Origin: Eucommia ulmoides
Taxonomy: Eukaryota; Streptophyta; Magnoliopsida; Garryales; Eucommiaceae
Direction: 5' to 3'
DNA: 64,000 bases
Assembly: GCA_016647705.1 (NCBI GenBank)
Contig: CM028329.1
Coordinates: forward strand, 55,073,231-55,137,230
The notes under the pieces were generated by a model. That model was not told the origin of the DNA. It ran no database searches and was given only the letters and a program-made list of their open reading frames with translations. Below, in pieces: positions 11,201 through 22,503 of the stretch (the first letter of the stretch is position 1; each line of letters opens with the position of its first letter). A program made the translations under genes and the position numbers.

Positions 11201-14200
11201 ACAGGAACAGAAACAAAACAGAAACAAGAATGCAAACAGAAACAAAAAATCATGTTTATGTTCTGGTCTTAACATTTCAGAATAGACGGGAACAGAAACA
11301 CAAAATAAATGCCACTATTGGAGCAAATGGAAACAAAAACACAAAATGAATGCGCCACTGGTATTTTCATTGAAAACAGAACATATAAACATGAACAGGA
11401 CAGAAACAGAAGTAGGAATAGGAACATGAAGCAGAACAGAAATAGAAACAGATACACCCTTTCAAGCAGAACATAAACATGTACAGACAGAAACAGAAGC
11501 AGGAAAGTCTGAAGACTAAACCCAAGTAATTAATTTTTAATTAAGGAAAATTGAATTAATTTGTTTATGTTTGTCCTAGTCATCACTTTGTTCATCCTGG
11601 TCAGCTTACCTTTGTCCTAGTCATATTTCTTCTATAATGATAAAATGATATTTCCTTATAAATCATATTTTTGCCCATGTCCTTCAAATTCAAACATACA
11701 TGTAATGCCAACATAATTACAATAACCGAATCCTGCAAGAAAAAGTAAAATTAAAATCTAAGCAAACGCTACAAAAGTAAAACTAAAATCTAAGCAAAGA
11801 CTGTTTGAACCCCATCCCACAATTTTTCTAAATAGCATCAAATTGGCAAACCATTAGAAAAGGACAGAAACAGAAGCAAGAACAGGAACAGGACAGAAAC
11901 AGAAGCAGGAATAGGAAACAGAATGGAAACAGTATATCCCTAGCTTCTGGTGTTTCTGTTCCAAAATATAGAAATTTTGGGAATAAAAAAAAGGAAACGA
12001 AACAAAAACAGAACAAGAACAGAAATAGATATAAACAGAACTGGCCTATATGTTATGGAATAGAATAAAAACAGGAACGCAAACAGAAACAGGAACGGAA
12101 ACAGTGAACTCCAACCAATTAAAACAAAAATATTGACAATAACAATCACAATACTGGTATCAAACTATTAAAAAATTATACCTAATTTGATATTATGCTA
12201 GCATATAACCCTAATTTTCTTTTAGAGTGATCCTAATTCTCATTTTATAAGTGAGATAGTTTGATTCGACAATACAGAATATAACTTAATTTTTAAATCC
12301 AATGGTAGTCTTTTTGAACTTATTATATAGATAAAATTGGCCTAATTCAAATTATTTAGATAACATTCTCAAGTTCAATACTCTCATTTTCATAGCAACA
12401 AAGCAAAAAGCAATAATATAAACATAACAATTTTTTTCAAAAAAAAATGATAGATCATTTTTTCATACAATATTCATAACAAAATTGCCACAATTGAACA
12501 TTGATTTCAAACATACATGTAATGCAAGTATAATTACAGTAATTGAACCCTGCAAGAAAAAGTATAACAAAAAACCAAGTAAAGACTATTTGAACTTGAA
12601 AGATGTCAATCACTCAGAATTTGTGAAGTGTCATTTGGGTTTAAAGAGAGGCTTGACTCTATCTTGTGTTTAGGTCCTCCTATCGTTTGGCATATGTAGT
12701 ATTTAACTGACAATTGGATCACTAATATCATGATCACTGATTAAAGCAATTAATCAGGGATGAAATAATGATATTATGCCGATGCTTAGTGTACTGGAAA
12801 TTAAAGAGAGAAACGTGAAATGAAATAGTGGAAAAAGTCTTTAACTTTTAATACTCCCAGTGATTAAGTGATTTTTTCTAAATGCGCTGTTATTAGCTAA
12901 CAACAACAACAAAACGGGAAATCCCAAGCAAATTTTCTTATCTTGTTTCACATTCAAAGAATCAGGAAATAAAAACAGAACAGAAACAGGAACAGGTACA
13001 GGAACAAAACAGAAACAGGAACGCAAAAAAAACAGAAACACTAAAAAAAGCAGCACCCATAGAAAATATAAAGTGATTTTTTCATGAACTTACTGTTTGG
13101 GGTCTTTGGACACAGTAGTTCCCGACTCTTGTATTTAATACTTATTGCTCCCAATCCAAATTACAACGCCGATTCATTAAAAACCTGGGAAAAAAAAAAA
13201 CAGAAATATGGGAATAGACACAGAAATCAGGGAACAGACACAAATCTAGGAACAGAATATTCAGAAGAAAAAACAGCACCCATAGAAAAATTCTAAAATT
13301 GTTTTATCCGGAACTAAAAATAGAAACAGAATAGCAAACAATCTTGAGCACAAAAAACTTAATTGAGATAAAGACACTCGATATATCAGCAAATTAAGAG
13401 TAGAAAAAATAAATCGAACAAATTCAAAGTTACATAACTCTTTCTAGTTCCACCTCAGTTGATGAGCGGTTTCAATTTTAAGGGTCTCAAAATAGAAAAA
13501 TAGAGAATCAAACAACAAAATAAATTCAATGAGAAATCAGAAAACCTAACACCCGTACAACATGGGTATGATTATATGATTATAGAGCAATCAAACACTA
13601 ATCAGGAGTTTTATGCTATTTGCTTACAAGAACCAATTTCAAAAAGAAGAAGAATAGCAAACAATAGCAAATAGAAAGCAAACACGGTAGCAAAATCGGA
13701 ACTGACCGTAGCAACAGCTGATCGTGTATTGCGGTGACCTCTGATCTTCTATTGCGTGGACCGATTGTGAGATGAATGGCTGACATGAGGGTTTTATAAG
13801 CGATTGATAAAGAGATGAGAGATGAGAGATATTCCATTAAGAAATTAGGGCAAAGAAAAGGGATTAGGGCAAAGATCAGGGCATGATTTGACGATTTGCA
13901 ATTAAACGAACAATTAGGACACGAATGCAGTAGGGAATGAAGCAGCTTGATTTTCGGTGAATGATGATGAGGAGCGGTGTAACTGAAACCCATCCAACGG
14001 TCGCGAAGATGAAGGAGGAGACGATGATCGGGGGAGATGACGGAGCGGTGAATGTTAGGCAATGAAACAACTTGATTTTCGGTGGGTGATGGAAAGAGAA
14101 GAAAGCAGCGATGATTGGGGGATAAGAAGAGGTAGGGCTACGGAGTGAGTGAGATTGAGAGTATTAGGGTTCGGAAAGAGGCGGAGCATTGATCGTAGCG

Positions 14201-14466
14201 GAGTGATGATCGCGAGAGAAGACCGAAAGAGAGAAGACCGAGTAGAGGAGATGAGAGAGAGGAAGAGGGGATTATCCATTTACATTAACAATATCTTTTA
14301 TACTAACAATATTATATTAATTTAATTTCCATTTACATAAATATTTTTCCTTTTTCGCAAATTAGTTTCCTTACACGGTTAAAATTAATCCGATGGTCAG
14401 AAAATATCTAGAAGTTATCTCTCATCCGACGGCTGTGAATATACCCGTCCTGATTTATGATATAGA
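8213..14466 (-). mobile_element. Non-autonomous Helitron, 6.25 kb
   Basis: Read on the minus strand, the element starts at 14466 with TCTATATCATAAATCAGG and ends at 8213 with a hairpin (CCCGTGCC, loop TTCA, GGCACAGG), an 11-base spacer and CTAG. It sits between host A and T. All three are Helitron diagnostics. No Rep/helicase frame exists, so it needs trans-acting help. From about 10100 to 13300 the plus strand is dominated by GGAACAGAAACAG-type words at irregular spacing. The segment 13600-14280 is GA-rich on the plus strand and has two related blocks containing CACCGAAAATCAAG on the minus strand; it may be captured sequence. Open frames inside are low-complexity Phe/Leu/Cys-rich artefacts. 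Confidence 0.87.
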
Positions 14467-14684
14467 TTTAGTTTGTTATTTTCATATTTTAGTCTACACT
14501 TTTAACTTTTAATGTGGTTCCATCAACTTCCCTACTAATTGAGGATAAATTGCATTTTATCCCTTATACTTTCACTAATTATCACTTTACCCCTTCCATT
14601 TTAAAACATATGCCTAACTTCATCTACTTGAAACAAAGTAAGAAATTAATTTTCTTAATGTCAAAAAAATTATGAAATTACTTA

Positions 14685-15766
14685 GGTCGTGTTTGGTAAC
14701 CGTTCCCATCCCAAAAATCCTATCCTATTCTCAGATTTTTGGGATTTCTGTTTGGACATAACGTTTGGTAAATCTGTTTCTCTTCCCATTCTCATCTCAA
14801 AACCAAGAATCATTCCCACCTTTTTTTTTTTTTTTTAAGAAATGAGAAACAAAAATTTGTTGTTTCTCATAATTCTCATTCCATTCCCAAACAAAAAAAG
14901 GACAAAGTCAGTATTAATAAAATTGTTAATGACGTCTGCCATTCAACTCTTATAAGCCTTTTTTTTTCTTCTTCATTTTTCTTCTTCTTCATCAGTTCGT
15001 TGTTGTGTTTCACGTCTGGTTCATCATCCTCCTTCGTCCTCCTCTTCCTTCTCGTCGTTGTCTTCCTCCGTTTTCCTCCTCTTTCTCATCACCATCGTCT
15101 TTGCCTCGTCGCCATCGCCATTACTGTTCGCTCCAACTCATCATCGTCGTTGTCGTTGCCATTGCCACTGTTGTTCATCATCATCGTTGTCGCTATCGCC
15201 ATCGCCACTGCCATTCGTCGTCGTCACTCCAACTTCATCGGCTTCGCTCATCACTCCCAAAAATTAGCGATTTCAATTTGTAATTGATTTTGAGCAACAA
15301 CTCTTGTTTGGGTTTCGATTTCGATTCGATTGGGGTTTAAGATTTCGATTTCGAAATTAATTTCAATTGGAGTTTAGAATTTCGATTTCGAAATCGATTT
15401 CGATTGGGGTTTAAAATTTCAATTTCAATTTCGAGCAACAATTCTTATTAGGGTTTCGATTCGATTGGGGTTTAGAATTTCGATTTCGAAATCGATTTTG
15501 ATTTGGGTTTAGGATTTCAATTTCGATTTTAATTGGGATTTAGGATTTTGATTTCGATTTGGCTTTAGGATTTCGATTTTGATTATGGTTTAGGATTAAT
15601 TCTTGATCTGTAGGATAATATCGTTACCAAATGCGATTCTGTTACCAGTACCAAAAATAAAATTATCGTTACCAAACGTGATTCTACTCTAAAAAAGAAA
15701 GCAGAATTCTCATCCCATCTCATCCACTTGAATAAGATGTGATGGAAACGGTTACCAAACAGGCCC
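14685..15766. mobile_element. PIF/Harbinger (Tourist-like) non-autonomous element
   Basis: Termini are GGTCGTGTTTGGTAACCGTT and the complement of GGGCCTGTTTGGTAACCGTT, flanked by TTA on both sides (14682-14684 and 15767-15769). Inverted GGGCCTGTTTGG-type ends with a TTA duplication are typical of this superfamily. The inside has CGTCGT/CATCGC-rich sequence (15000-15250) and repeated TTTCGATTTCGA/GGGGTTTAG words (15300-15600). The Ser/Leu-rich and His/Arg-rich frames there are compositional, not genes. Confidence 0.85.
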
Positions 15767-15826
15767 TTAATTGTCTTTTTAATTAAAATAAAAAGACAAT
15801 AGTATCCCTACTATAATTATTTTATA

Positions 15827-17339
15827 GGGCAAAATATATTTTAAAGCCTCTAACTATTGATATATTTCTATTTGATCCAAAAAATTTGTGTCATTTCAGT
15901 TTAAACCCTTTAGGTATATGTGGTTTTAATTAGTCATTTTGTTAGATTTTTCATCTAAACTAACGGAAATGATGGCATGTGCATTGCACGTGCCATTCTA
16001 GGGGGGTTGGTTTGGTCATTTTATTTTATTTTTACATTTTTTTTAATTTTTCTTCTCATTTTCTCCTCTTCTTCTTCTCTCTCTCTCTGTCTCTGTCTCC
16101 AGCGATACTTCTCCTCCATCTTCAATCACCTCCAGATCTCCATCTCTGCAAATCATTCCGATCAAAGAACTCGCGAAAATTCCACGAATTGGTTCATTGT
16201 CGCCGTTTCTGTTGAATTGGTTCACCTTCGGAACCCAACTGCTTCAATTGAAAACAAGGAGGAGAGGGTTAGAAAAAGCCAAAGGCCAACCTCAACTGCG
16301 CGATTCCATCTTTATTTTCATTCCTAGAGAGAAAAAGCAGAAGCTCGAGCTAAGCTGAATCGTTTGCTTTGTTTGATCCATAGAGAAATTCTACTATTCG
16401 ATTCCACAATTTCAGAAACTTCAGATAGTACATATTTATGGAGCACGGTCTTAGGGGGAAAAAGTATTAAGAGTTGATTAATTAACAGAAATTAGTTAAT
16501 AGATTTGTTCGGATCTGATTCAGACCTTCAACGATAACTGTTCCTATATGTATCTACACTTGTACGGATGTGTATAGAGAGGTAAATCCGAGATATATAG
16601 GATGGAGAGGTGAGGGTGAGGGAGGTGTAGGACGAAGCGAGAGTGAGGGGGTTCAGGCGATGGTGGTGATGGTTATGGTAGCGGCCATTGTGTTGGTGAA
16701 GGGACTGGAAAGGGTGGTGGTGAAGGCCGGGGTGGGGTGGGGTGAAGGTCGTGGTATTGGTCCTGGCGGTGATGGTTATGGAAGTGGTTATGGTGTTGGC
16801 GAAGGCAGTGGAAAGGGTAGTGGTGAAGGGCGAGGCGAGGGGTAGGGTTCAGGCAGTGGTAGTAAAGGCCATGGTTATGGAGAAGGGAGTGGAAAAGGCA
16901 GTGGCGGAGTAGAGAAAGGAGAGGGTGAGGGTTGGGGTTCAGGTGGCGATGATACTCGCGGTAGCGACCATGGTTATGGTTATGGAGAAGGCAGTGGACA
17001 CCCACCCTCTGTTTCCGCGGGGGGGGAGGAGAGATCGGAAGAGTGAGAAAGGAAGGAGGAGAGAAAGGACAACAAGAAAGCAAAAAAAAAAAAAAAAAGT
17101 ACAAAAAAAAGAAGAACAAAAATAAATAAAATTATAAAAGACTAAAAAAAAACCTTAAAAAATATAAAAATACTATAATTTCCTAAAAAATTATCCTTAT
17201 GTTAGTTTGGATAAAAAACTAACAAATTGATCAATTAAAACTGCCAACATAATTACAAGGTTTAAATTGAAACGCTAAAATTTTTTTGGACCACATAGAA
17301 ATGTATCAATAGTTACAGGATTTAAAAAGTATTTTGCCC
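15827..17339. mobile_element. Pack-MULE-like element
   Basis: Inverted termini of about 70 bases begin GGGCAAAATA and share TAACTATTGATA and ATTTCTAT at both ends. The 9-bp TSD TATTTTATA is identical at 15818-15826 and 17340-17348. No transposase. The interior includes a CT-rich leader (16050-16130) and a glycine-rich coding block (about 16580-17010), which fits capture of a host gene piece by a Mutator-like element. Confidence 0.85.
16580..17010 (+). pseudogene. Captured glycine-rich protein gene fragment
   Basis: In more than one frame, broken by stops and shifts, the block encodes repeats such as GDGYGSGYGVGEGSGKGSGEG-like runs from GGTTATGG and GAAGGCAGTGGAAAGG units. This resembles plant glycine-rich proteins, often cell-wall structural or secreted. 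The longest open piece (16570-16845) starts outside the repeat and loses the glycine pattern in its middle, so I treat it as a broken fragment. It lies entirely within the MULE. Confidence 0.5.
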
Positions 17340-17647
17340 TATTTTATATATATATTTTTTAATTTTTTTTCTTTTTCTTTTTGTTCTCTCTTTGTTCTTC
17401 TTTTTCATCTCTTTCTCTCCCTCTTCTACAACCGAGACTGAAGAACTCTACCACCGTAATGAAGAATAGGGTCATTGGCAATTGTTCAACTAGAGCCTCA
17501 GATTCTATTGAAATCACCTAGCAATCAAATGCTGCAACGCGAAAATGTTTCAAATTTTGATTTTGGATTTTTCCACGACGCGATTCATCACTACCCCCAA
17601 CAACATGATTCATCACCACCCCAACGCGATTGTTCACTGCCAACTAT

Positions 17648-17960
17648 TTACTACAACAAAACTGCTAAGGGCACTTCTGTTGGGACGCTATATGTATTGT
17701 ACCCTATAAAGATACTTTTCGGGGTACAACATTGAAAGTGTCGCATAAAAGTCAATTTGTTGGGACATCATATGTCTTGTGCCCTATAAAAGTACTTTTC
17801 GGGACACTATATATATTGTGTCTTATAATCAAATATTTAACGGGACACAAAGTAGTGTTCCAATAGAATTTAATTAGTAATTAAATAAATTAATATCTAT
17901 ATATAATGTAAAAGGACATAAAATAGTGCCATAAAAACAGAAATTATATTAGAGCACAAA
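17648..17960 (+). mobile_element. CACTA-like terminal fragment
   Basis: The sequence ACTACAACAAAAC is followed by GGGCAC and then repeated words GGGACnC..TATGTnTTGT and CCCTATAAA.(G)TACTTTTCGGG, as in the subterminal repeats of plant CACTA (En/Spm) elements. I see no opposite end, so it is probably truncated. Confidence 0.38.
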
Positions 17961-18518
17961 TTTGTGTCTTATTATACATAGGTTTTTATCATACTTATTG
18001 GTGGTGGTTCACCCCGTCGGCGGTATTGGTGGCAGCAGGGTGGTGGATGTGTCTGTGGCTGCGGCGTCAATAGTGGTGGCGGAGGAAGAATGTGTTGGAG
18101 AGAGAGAGAAATTCGGTGGAGAGAGAGAGAGGTCGGTGATATGAAAAAGGAGGAAGAAAATAGAAAAAAATATATAAAATTGATTAAAAAAAAATAGAGA
18201 ATTACCATTTTGACCTTTAATTCTATTAATTTGGATGGAATTTTTAATAGAAATGTCTTTTAACATGTATTTTTCCTTGTTTAAATATTTGTGATAAAAA
18301 TTAAATTAATATTAAAATATATAGACAATGTCGCAAATTTTATTTAAAAATTAGATGAAAATTTTAATGTCATCCATTTTAACAATATTTTACTAATTTG
18401 AATGGAAAATGTTAGTTCTTATTTATTTTAGTAGAAAGAGAGAAAATGTAATTTTTTAAAATACAGAGGATAAAATAATAATTAGTGAAAGTGAGAGAGG
18501 GTAAAAGACAATTTACCC

Positions 18519-18903
18519 ATTAATTTATAATCCTTTCCCGTCACAACGCGCTATCACCTACTTTGTAACTAAAACCACCCATATTGTAACTAAAAAATTT
18601 CTTGGTGATTTTATTTAAAATTAATTTCACTGCTTAGTTATAATTTATTAAAAGACTAAACATTAAGTCCAAAAGACGATGATAATTATAAAAATAATGT
18701 AAGAGTAGAACCATTGGATTAATTCCTCTATGATATATCTAATTTAATAAAACTTAGAAATTTTTATTATTTAATCCTTATAATTAGTAAATTTTATAGA
18801 AAAACCGATTAAGTTTTAGTCTTCAAAAACCATTCACTAAATAGTCCTAATATTTTTTTTAAATTAATGTCCCATTTGTCATCTAATTTACAACTAATGT
18901 CGG
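18519..18903. other. Distal 3' flank of PAR1 copy 1, displaced by transposons
   Basis: No gene. Positions 18531-18760 align with 46061-46260, downstream of PAR1 copy 2: shared words include ACTTTGTAACTAAAA.CACC, GTGATTTTA, AAAAATAATGTAA and ATTTAAT. It marks the right side of the original duplication unit. Confidence 0.6.
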
Positions 18904-19659
18904 TCACTATGCCAAAAATAGTCAAAAGTCATTAAGAACTCACCAATTATGGAAATAAAAACCACAAAAAAACTTATTTTATAAATGTTCACGATAGATT
19001 AAATTCATGAAAATTATTCTATTTTGATTTACATTTTACCCATTTCATTTTGATATTTCATAATGATTATTTTATAGTGAAAAAAAATTAAAAAGTGAGC
19101 GTTCACTAAAAATGGCCAAACGGCACTTCCCTAAGAATCCATCAATTATGGAAATAAACACTAATAAAAAAATTATTTTATGAACGTTCACAATAAATTA
19201 AATTCATGAAAATTATGTCATGATGGAATTCATTATCAATCTTCATTTTGATTTCAATATTGATTATTTTTTAGTGAAAAAAAAAAAAAAACATCAAAAG
19301 TGAATGTTCACTGAAACGGTCAAAAACACTATTAATAATTTATTAATTATGAAAATAAATATCAATAAAAAAAAACACTTTTTGTGAATGTCCACAATAG
19401 ATCAAACTCATTAAATTATACCATTTTAATATACATGTAATTTTTTTTCATTTTAATATCCATGTCGATTATTTCAAGTGAATATATTTTAAAAATTTAT
19501 ACTTTTTTTTTTGTTATAATATGAGATAAACCCGTGAGTTTTTTTTATGTAATTAGTAATAAAATATCCTATTATATTATGTTTTATGTGCCTTATATCA
19601 CTCAAATATAATTGGTTAATTGTTTTACTAAACATTCACTAAGTCAAAAATATGATTAC

Positions 19660-20922
19660 TGTTAGAATTTTTTACTACTTTAATTAATTAATTAAAATGA
19701 GACCCATTAAATAAATTAATCGGGTTATTATCCCGTTGCATTCCTCGTCGTTTGAGGATCAATGTAGTATAGTTATATATAAAAAATAATTAAGTTATGA
19801 ATGAGATTTAAATTATCAGAAAAACCCATTTGAGATTAATTGAAGATATAAATGAATTAATTATCCCACATTGTTTAAAAATGGGATGAGTTATCTCACA
19901 TTGCTTGGAAAATAAGAAACTTGAATTGTAAGGTGTAGTTATCCCATAGTGGTTGTGGAGAAGAAACTCAAACTTGCATCAACTTATAAATTGAGGACAA
20001 AGGCAAGCCACTAACAATCAAACCTTCAAACTCGAATTGGGTCGGGTCGAGTTTGGGTTGGGACAAATCAATCTTTATATAGATTTGGTTTGGACCGGAT
20101 CCGAGTTGGGTCGGATCTTGACCCGCCAGAATAGTTTAAAATTTAATTAGTGCCCGTTAAGTAGTTAATTAACTGTTTAATCGTTAATTTTGAATTAGTA
20201 CCAATGAACAGACATGAAGGTTCATTAGGTAACTATTCGCGTTAACGTTAACTCAAACAAGTGTCTTTCCAAAGTTGGTGACAGTTTGTGTTAACGTTAA
20301 TGTGAACAGATGTCTTTCCAAAATTGTATCCATTCAATAGTGGTTTTTGGTCTTCTATAAATAGGAGACTTGTCATTCATTTTATTTCGTCTCATACATA
20401 ACATTATCACTTCATATCACCACAAAAACAAGGAACATTTAGAGTTTTGTGAGAGTTCAAGCACAAGTTTAGTTCGCCGAAGTTTTTGGTTTCAAGTGCT
20501 TGTACCAAAAACTTGAAGGTCGTTGTACCTTGGGAGACAGATGTCTATTCAACCATTAGCACCAGTGTGGGGGCGTGAATCTGCTTTAAGGGCATAGAGT
20601 CAAACTCTAACCTTGATATACTTCAATTCAATTCGTCGTTTGAACATTCGAGTAAGTTTTTATATAATATTTAAAACAATGTTTCTATTACGTTAACGTT
20701 AGCACATTCTTTTACTGTTCGTTTTTATTTTTATTATGTTAATGTTAACATTATATTTCTGGTTTAGTATTCACTTAATTTGCATCACATAATTTTTATA
20801 ATTTATTTTTTAATGCCCTTACATGAATAATTAATATTTACATTAATAATTTTTAATAATTTTTAATTTTATTCCATGGTTATTTAATTATTTATCTTGA
20901 AATTTTGACATTTATACTAATA
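19660..20922 (+). repeat. Left LTR of the Copia element
   Basis: Starts TGTTAGAATT. Ends CTAATA where the right LTR ends CCAACA. A TATA box CTATAAATAG lies at 20355-20364, before a conserved CA-rich start region. GTTAACGTTAAC-type palindromic words recur (about 20244, 20294, 20693, 20739), three of them also in the right LTR. Confidence 0.92.
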
Positions 20923-20924
20923 AT

Positions 20925-20939
20925 CTTAAAGCAGATTCA
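20925..20939 (+). promoter_or_regulatory. Putative primer-binding site, complementary to the element's own U5
   Basis: CTTAAAGCAGATTCA starts two bases after the LTR, where a primer-binding site belongs. It is the exact 15-base reverse complement of TGAATCTGCTTTAAG at 20576-20590 within the same LTR. It does not resemble the initiator-Met site used by most plant Copia elements. Self-priming, or a tRNA fragment of the same sequence, is inferred only. Confidence 0.55.
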
Positions 20940-21192
20940 TTTTTATTCTGAAATTTTAAGATAAATAAGTAAATGCTCATATTTTAAATCTGTCTTGTAA
21001 ACATTTACGTACAGAATCTGTTGTGTGAACGTTAACGTTCTGAATTGATTTATGATTCTTATGTGAACTTTAACTTCCAGTTTCTGGTTAGTGAAACATT
21101 TGATTCCTTAGTTTGTGCTTTGGTTGTAAAATTTTCTAAGTATTTATTATACATTTGTTAAAATTGTAGATATACTACTATGCGCAAGTGAA

Positions 21193-22495
21193 AATACTAC
21201 GCCAATTGAGACTTCTAAAGTGACGTCTCCTATGACTCAAACCATTATCACTACGGTGCCTACTCCATTGCCTAAGGCTGAAAAGTCTGACAAGTTTGAT
21301 GGGAGAAACTTTAAGAGGTGGCAACAAAATATGATGTTCTACTTTACGACTTTGAGATTGGTTCATTTTCTCAAAGAAGATGCTCTAGTTGTGACTGAGA
21401 ATGTCAATGATCAGATAAAGACTGTGGTAGAAACATGGAAAGATTCTGACTATCTATGTCGGAACTATATCTTCAATGCTCTCAGCAACTTTATGTATAA
21501 AGTATATGGAGGGATTTTAACCGCTAAAGAACTATGGGAATCCTTGGATAAAAAAATATAAAACAGAGGACGCCGGCTCAAAGAAATTTGTAGTTGAAAA
21601 GTTCCCTGATTATGTAATGGTAGATTCCACATCTGTTGTCAATCAAGCCGAAGATCTTCAAGTCATTATACATGACATTCTCGCTGAGGGGATGTCATTA
21701 AGTGAATCATTTCAAGTAACTTCTATTATTGAGAAGTTACCACCAACCTGGAGTGATTTCAAAAATTATCTCAAGTATAAACGTAAAGAGATGAACATTG
21801 AAAATTTGATTGTGAGGCTTAGAATTGAAGAAGAACATCGATTTGTTGAGAATCCTGATAGTCGTTATTCCATGAGCTCAAAGACAAATGATGTGGAGCT
21901 TCACAAGACCAATAAGAAACGAAAGTTTCATAACCTTGGAATGAGTCAAAGCTTTGGTCCCACAAGAAAGAAAATGAAGAAATTCAAGGGAAATTGCTTC
22001 TCGTGTGGAAAGGGTAGACACCGTGCAAGTGAATGCCGAGTTAAACGTAATGTAAAGAGGCATACACATCAAGTTAACGTAACTGAAGTCGAGCATCTTA
22101 CTTCGGATGTTTCCGAAATGAACCTTTCAGTAGTGGTGTCTGAAGTCAACCTAGTTAGCAACCCGAAAGAATGGTACATGGATACTGGGGCTACACACCA
22201 TATCTGCTCAGATAAGATAATGTTCCCACCTATCAACCGGTGGATCAAAATGAACAACTTTATATGGGAAACTTCTCGACTTCTAAAGTTGAAGGACATG
22301 GAAGGATTGTGCTGAAAATAACTTCTGGAAAAGAACTTACTCTCAATTATGTGCTTTATGTGCCGGACATTTGCAAGAATATAGTTTCTGAATCTTTGAT
22401 GAGTAAGAAGGGCTTTAGAATGGTCTTTGAGTTAGAAAATGTTGTAATAATTGAAAGTGGAGTGTATGTGGGAAGAGGCTACATGAATTAAGGCC
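21193..22495 (+). pseudogene. Copia gag and protease, frameshifted
   Basis: The N-terminal gag (KFDGRNFKRWQQNMMFY) runs to about 21560, shifts frame, and resumes at 21590 with the Copia gag domain. A zinc knuckle CX2CX4HX4C (CFSCGKGRHRASEC) lies at 21994-22035. The protease motif WYMDTGATHH is at about 22172-22200, with its DTGA intact. The frame shifts again near 22240 and continues as LNYVLYVPDICKN until a stop at 22489. At least two frameshifts break the polyprotein; no usable ATG precedes the open frame, which begins around the first MT. Confidence 0.88.
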
Positions 22496-22503
22496 TCTTC
22501 AAA

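Larger units (their letters stand above)
14543..18518. mobile_element. Mutator-like element with long inverted termini, host of nested insertions
   Basis: The left end runs GGATAAATTG, TTTTATCCC, TTTCACTAATTATCAC; the complement of the right end runs GGGTAAATTG, TTTTACCC, TTTCACTAATTATTA. Similarity covers more than 70 bases. The flanking 9-mers ACTAATTGA and ATTAATTTA differ at two positions, fitting a decayed TSD. The element contains the PIF/Harbinger-like element, the Pack-MULE-like element and a CACTA-like fragment; its own remaining sequence is about 1.4 kb and non-coding. Confidence 0.68.

Noticed and set aside
10148-12149. Several minus-strand open frames rich in Phe, Leu, Cys and Ser
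   Set aside because: They translate the ACAGAAACAGG word array of the Helitron; no domain, and composition alone explains them.
15000-15290. Three overlapping open frames, up to 95 residues
   Set aside because: They come from a CGTCGT/CATCGC simple-sequence stretch inside the PIF/Harbinger element.
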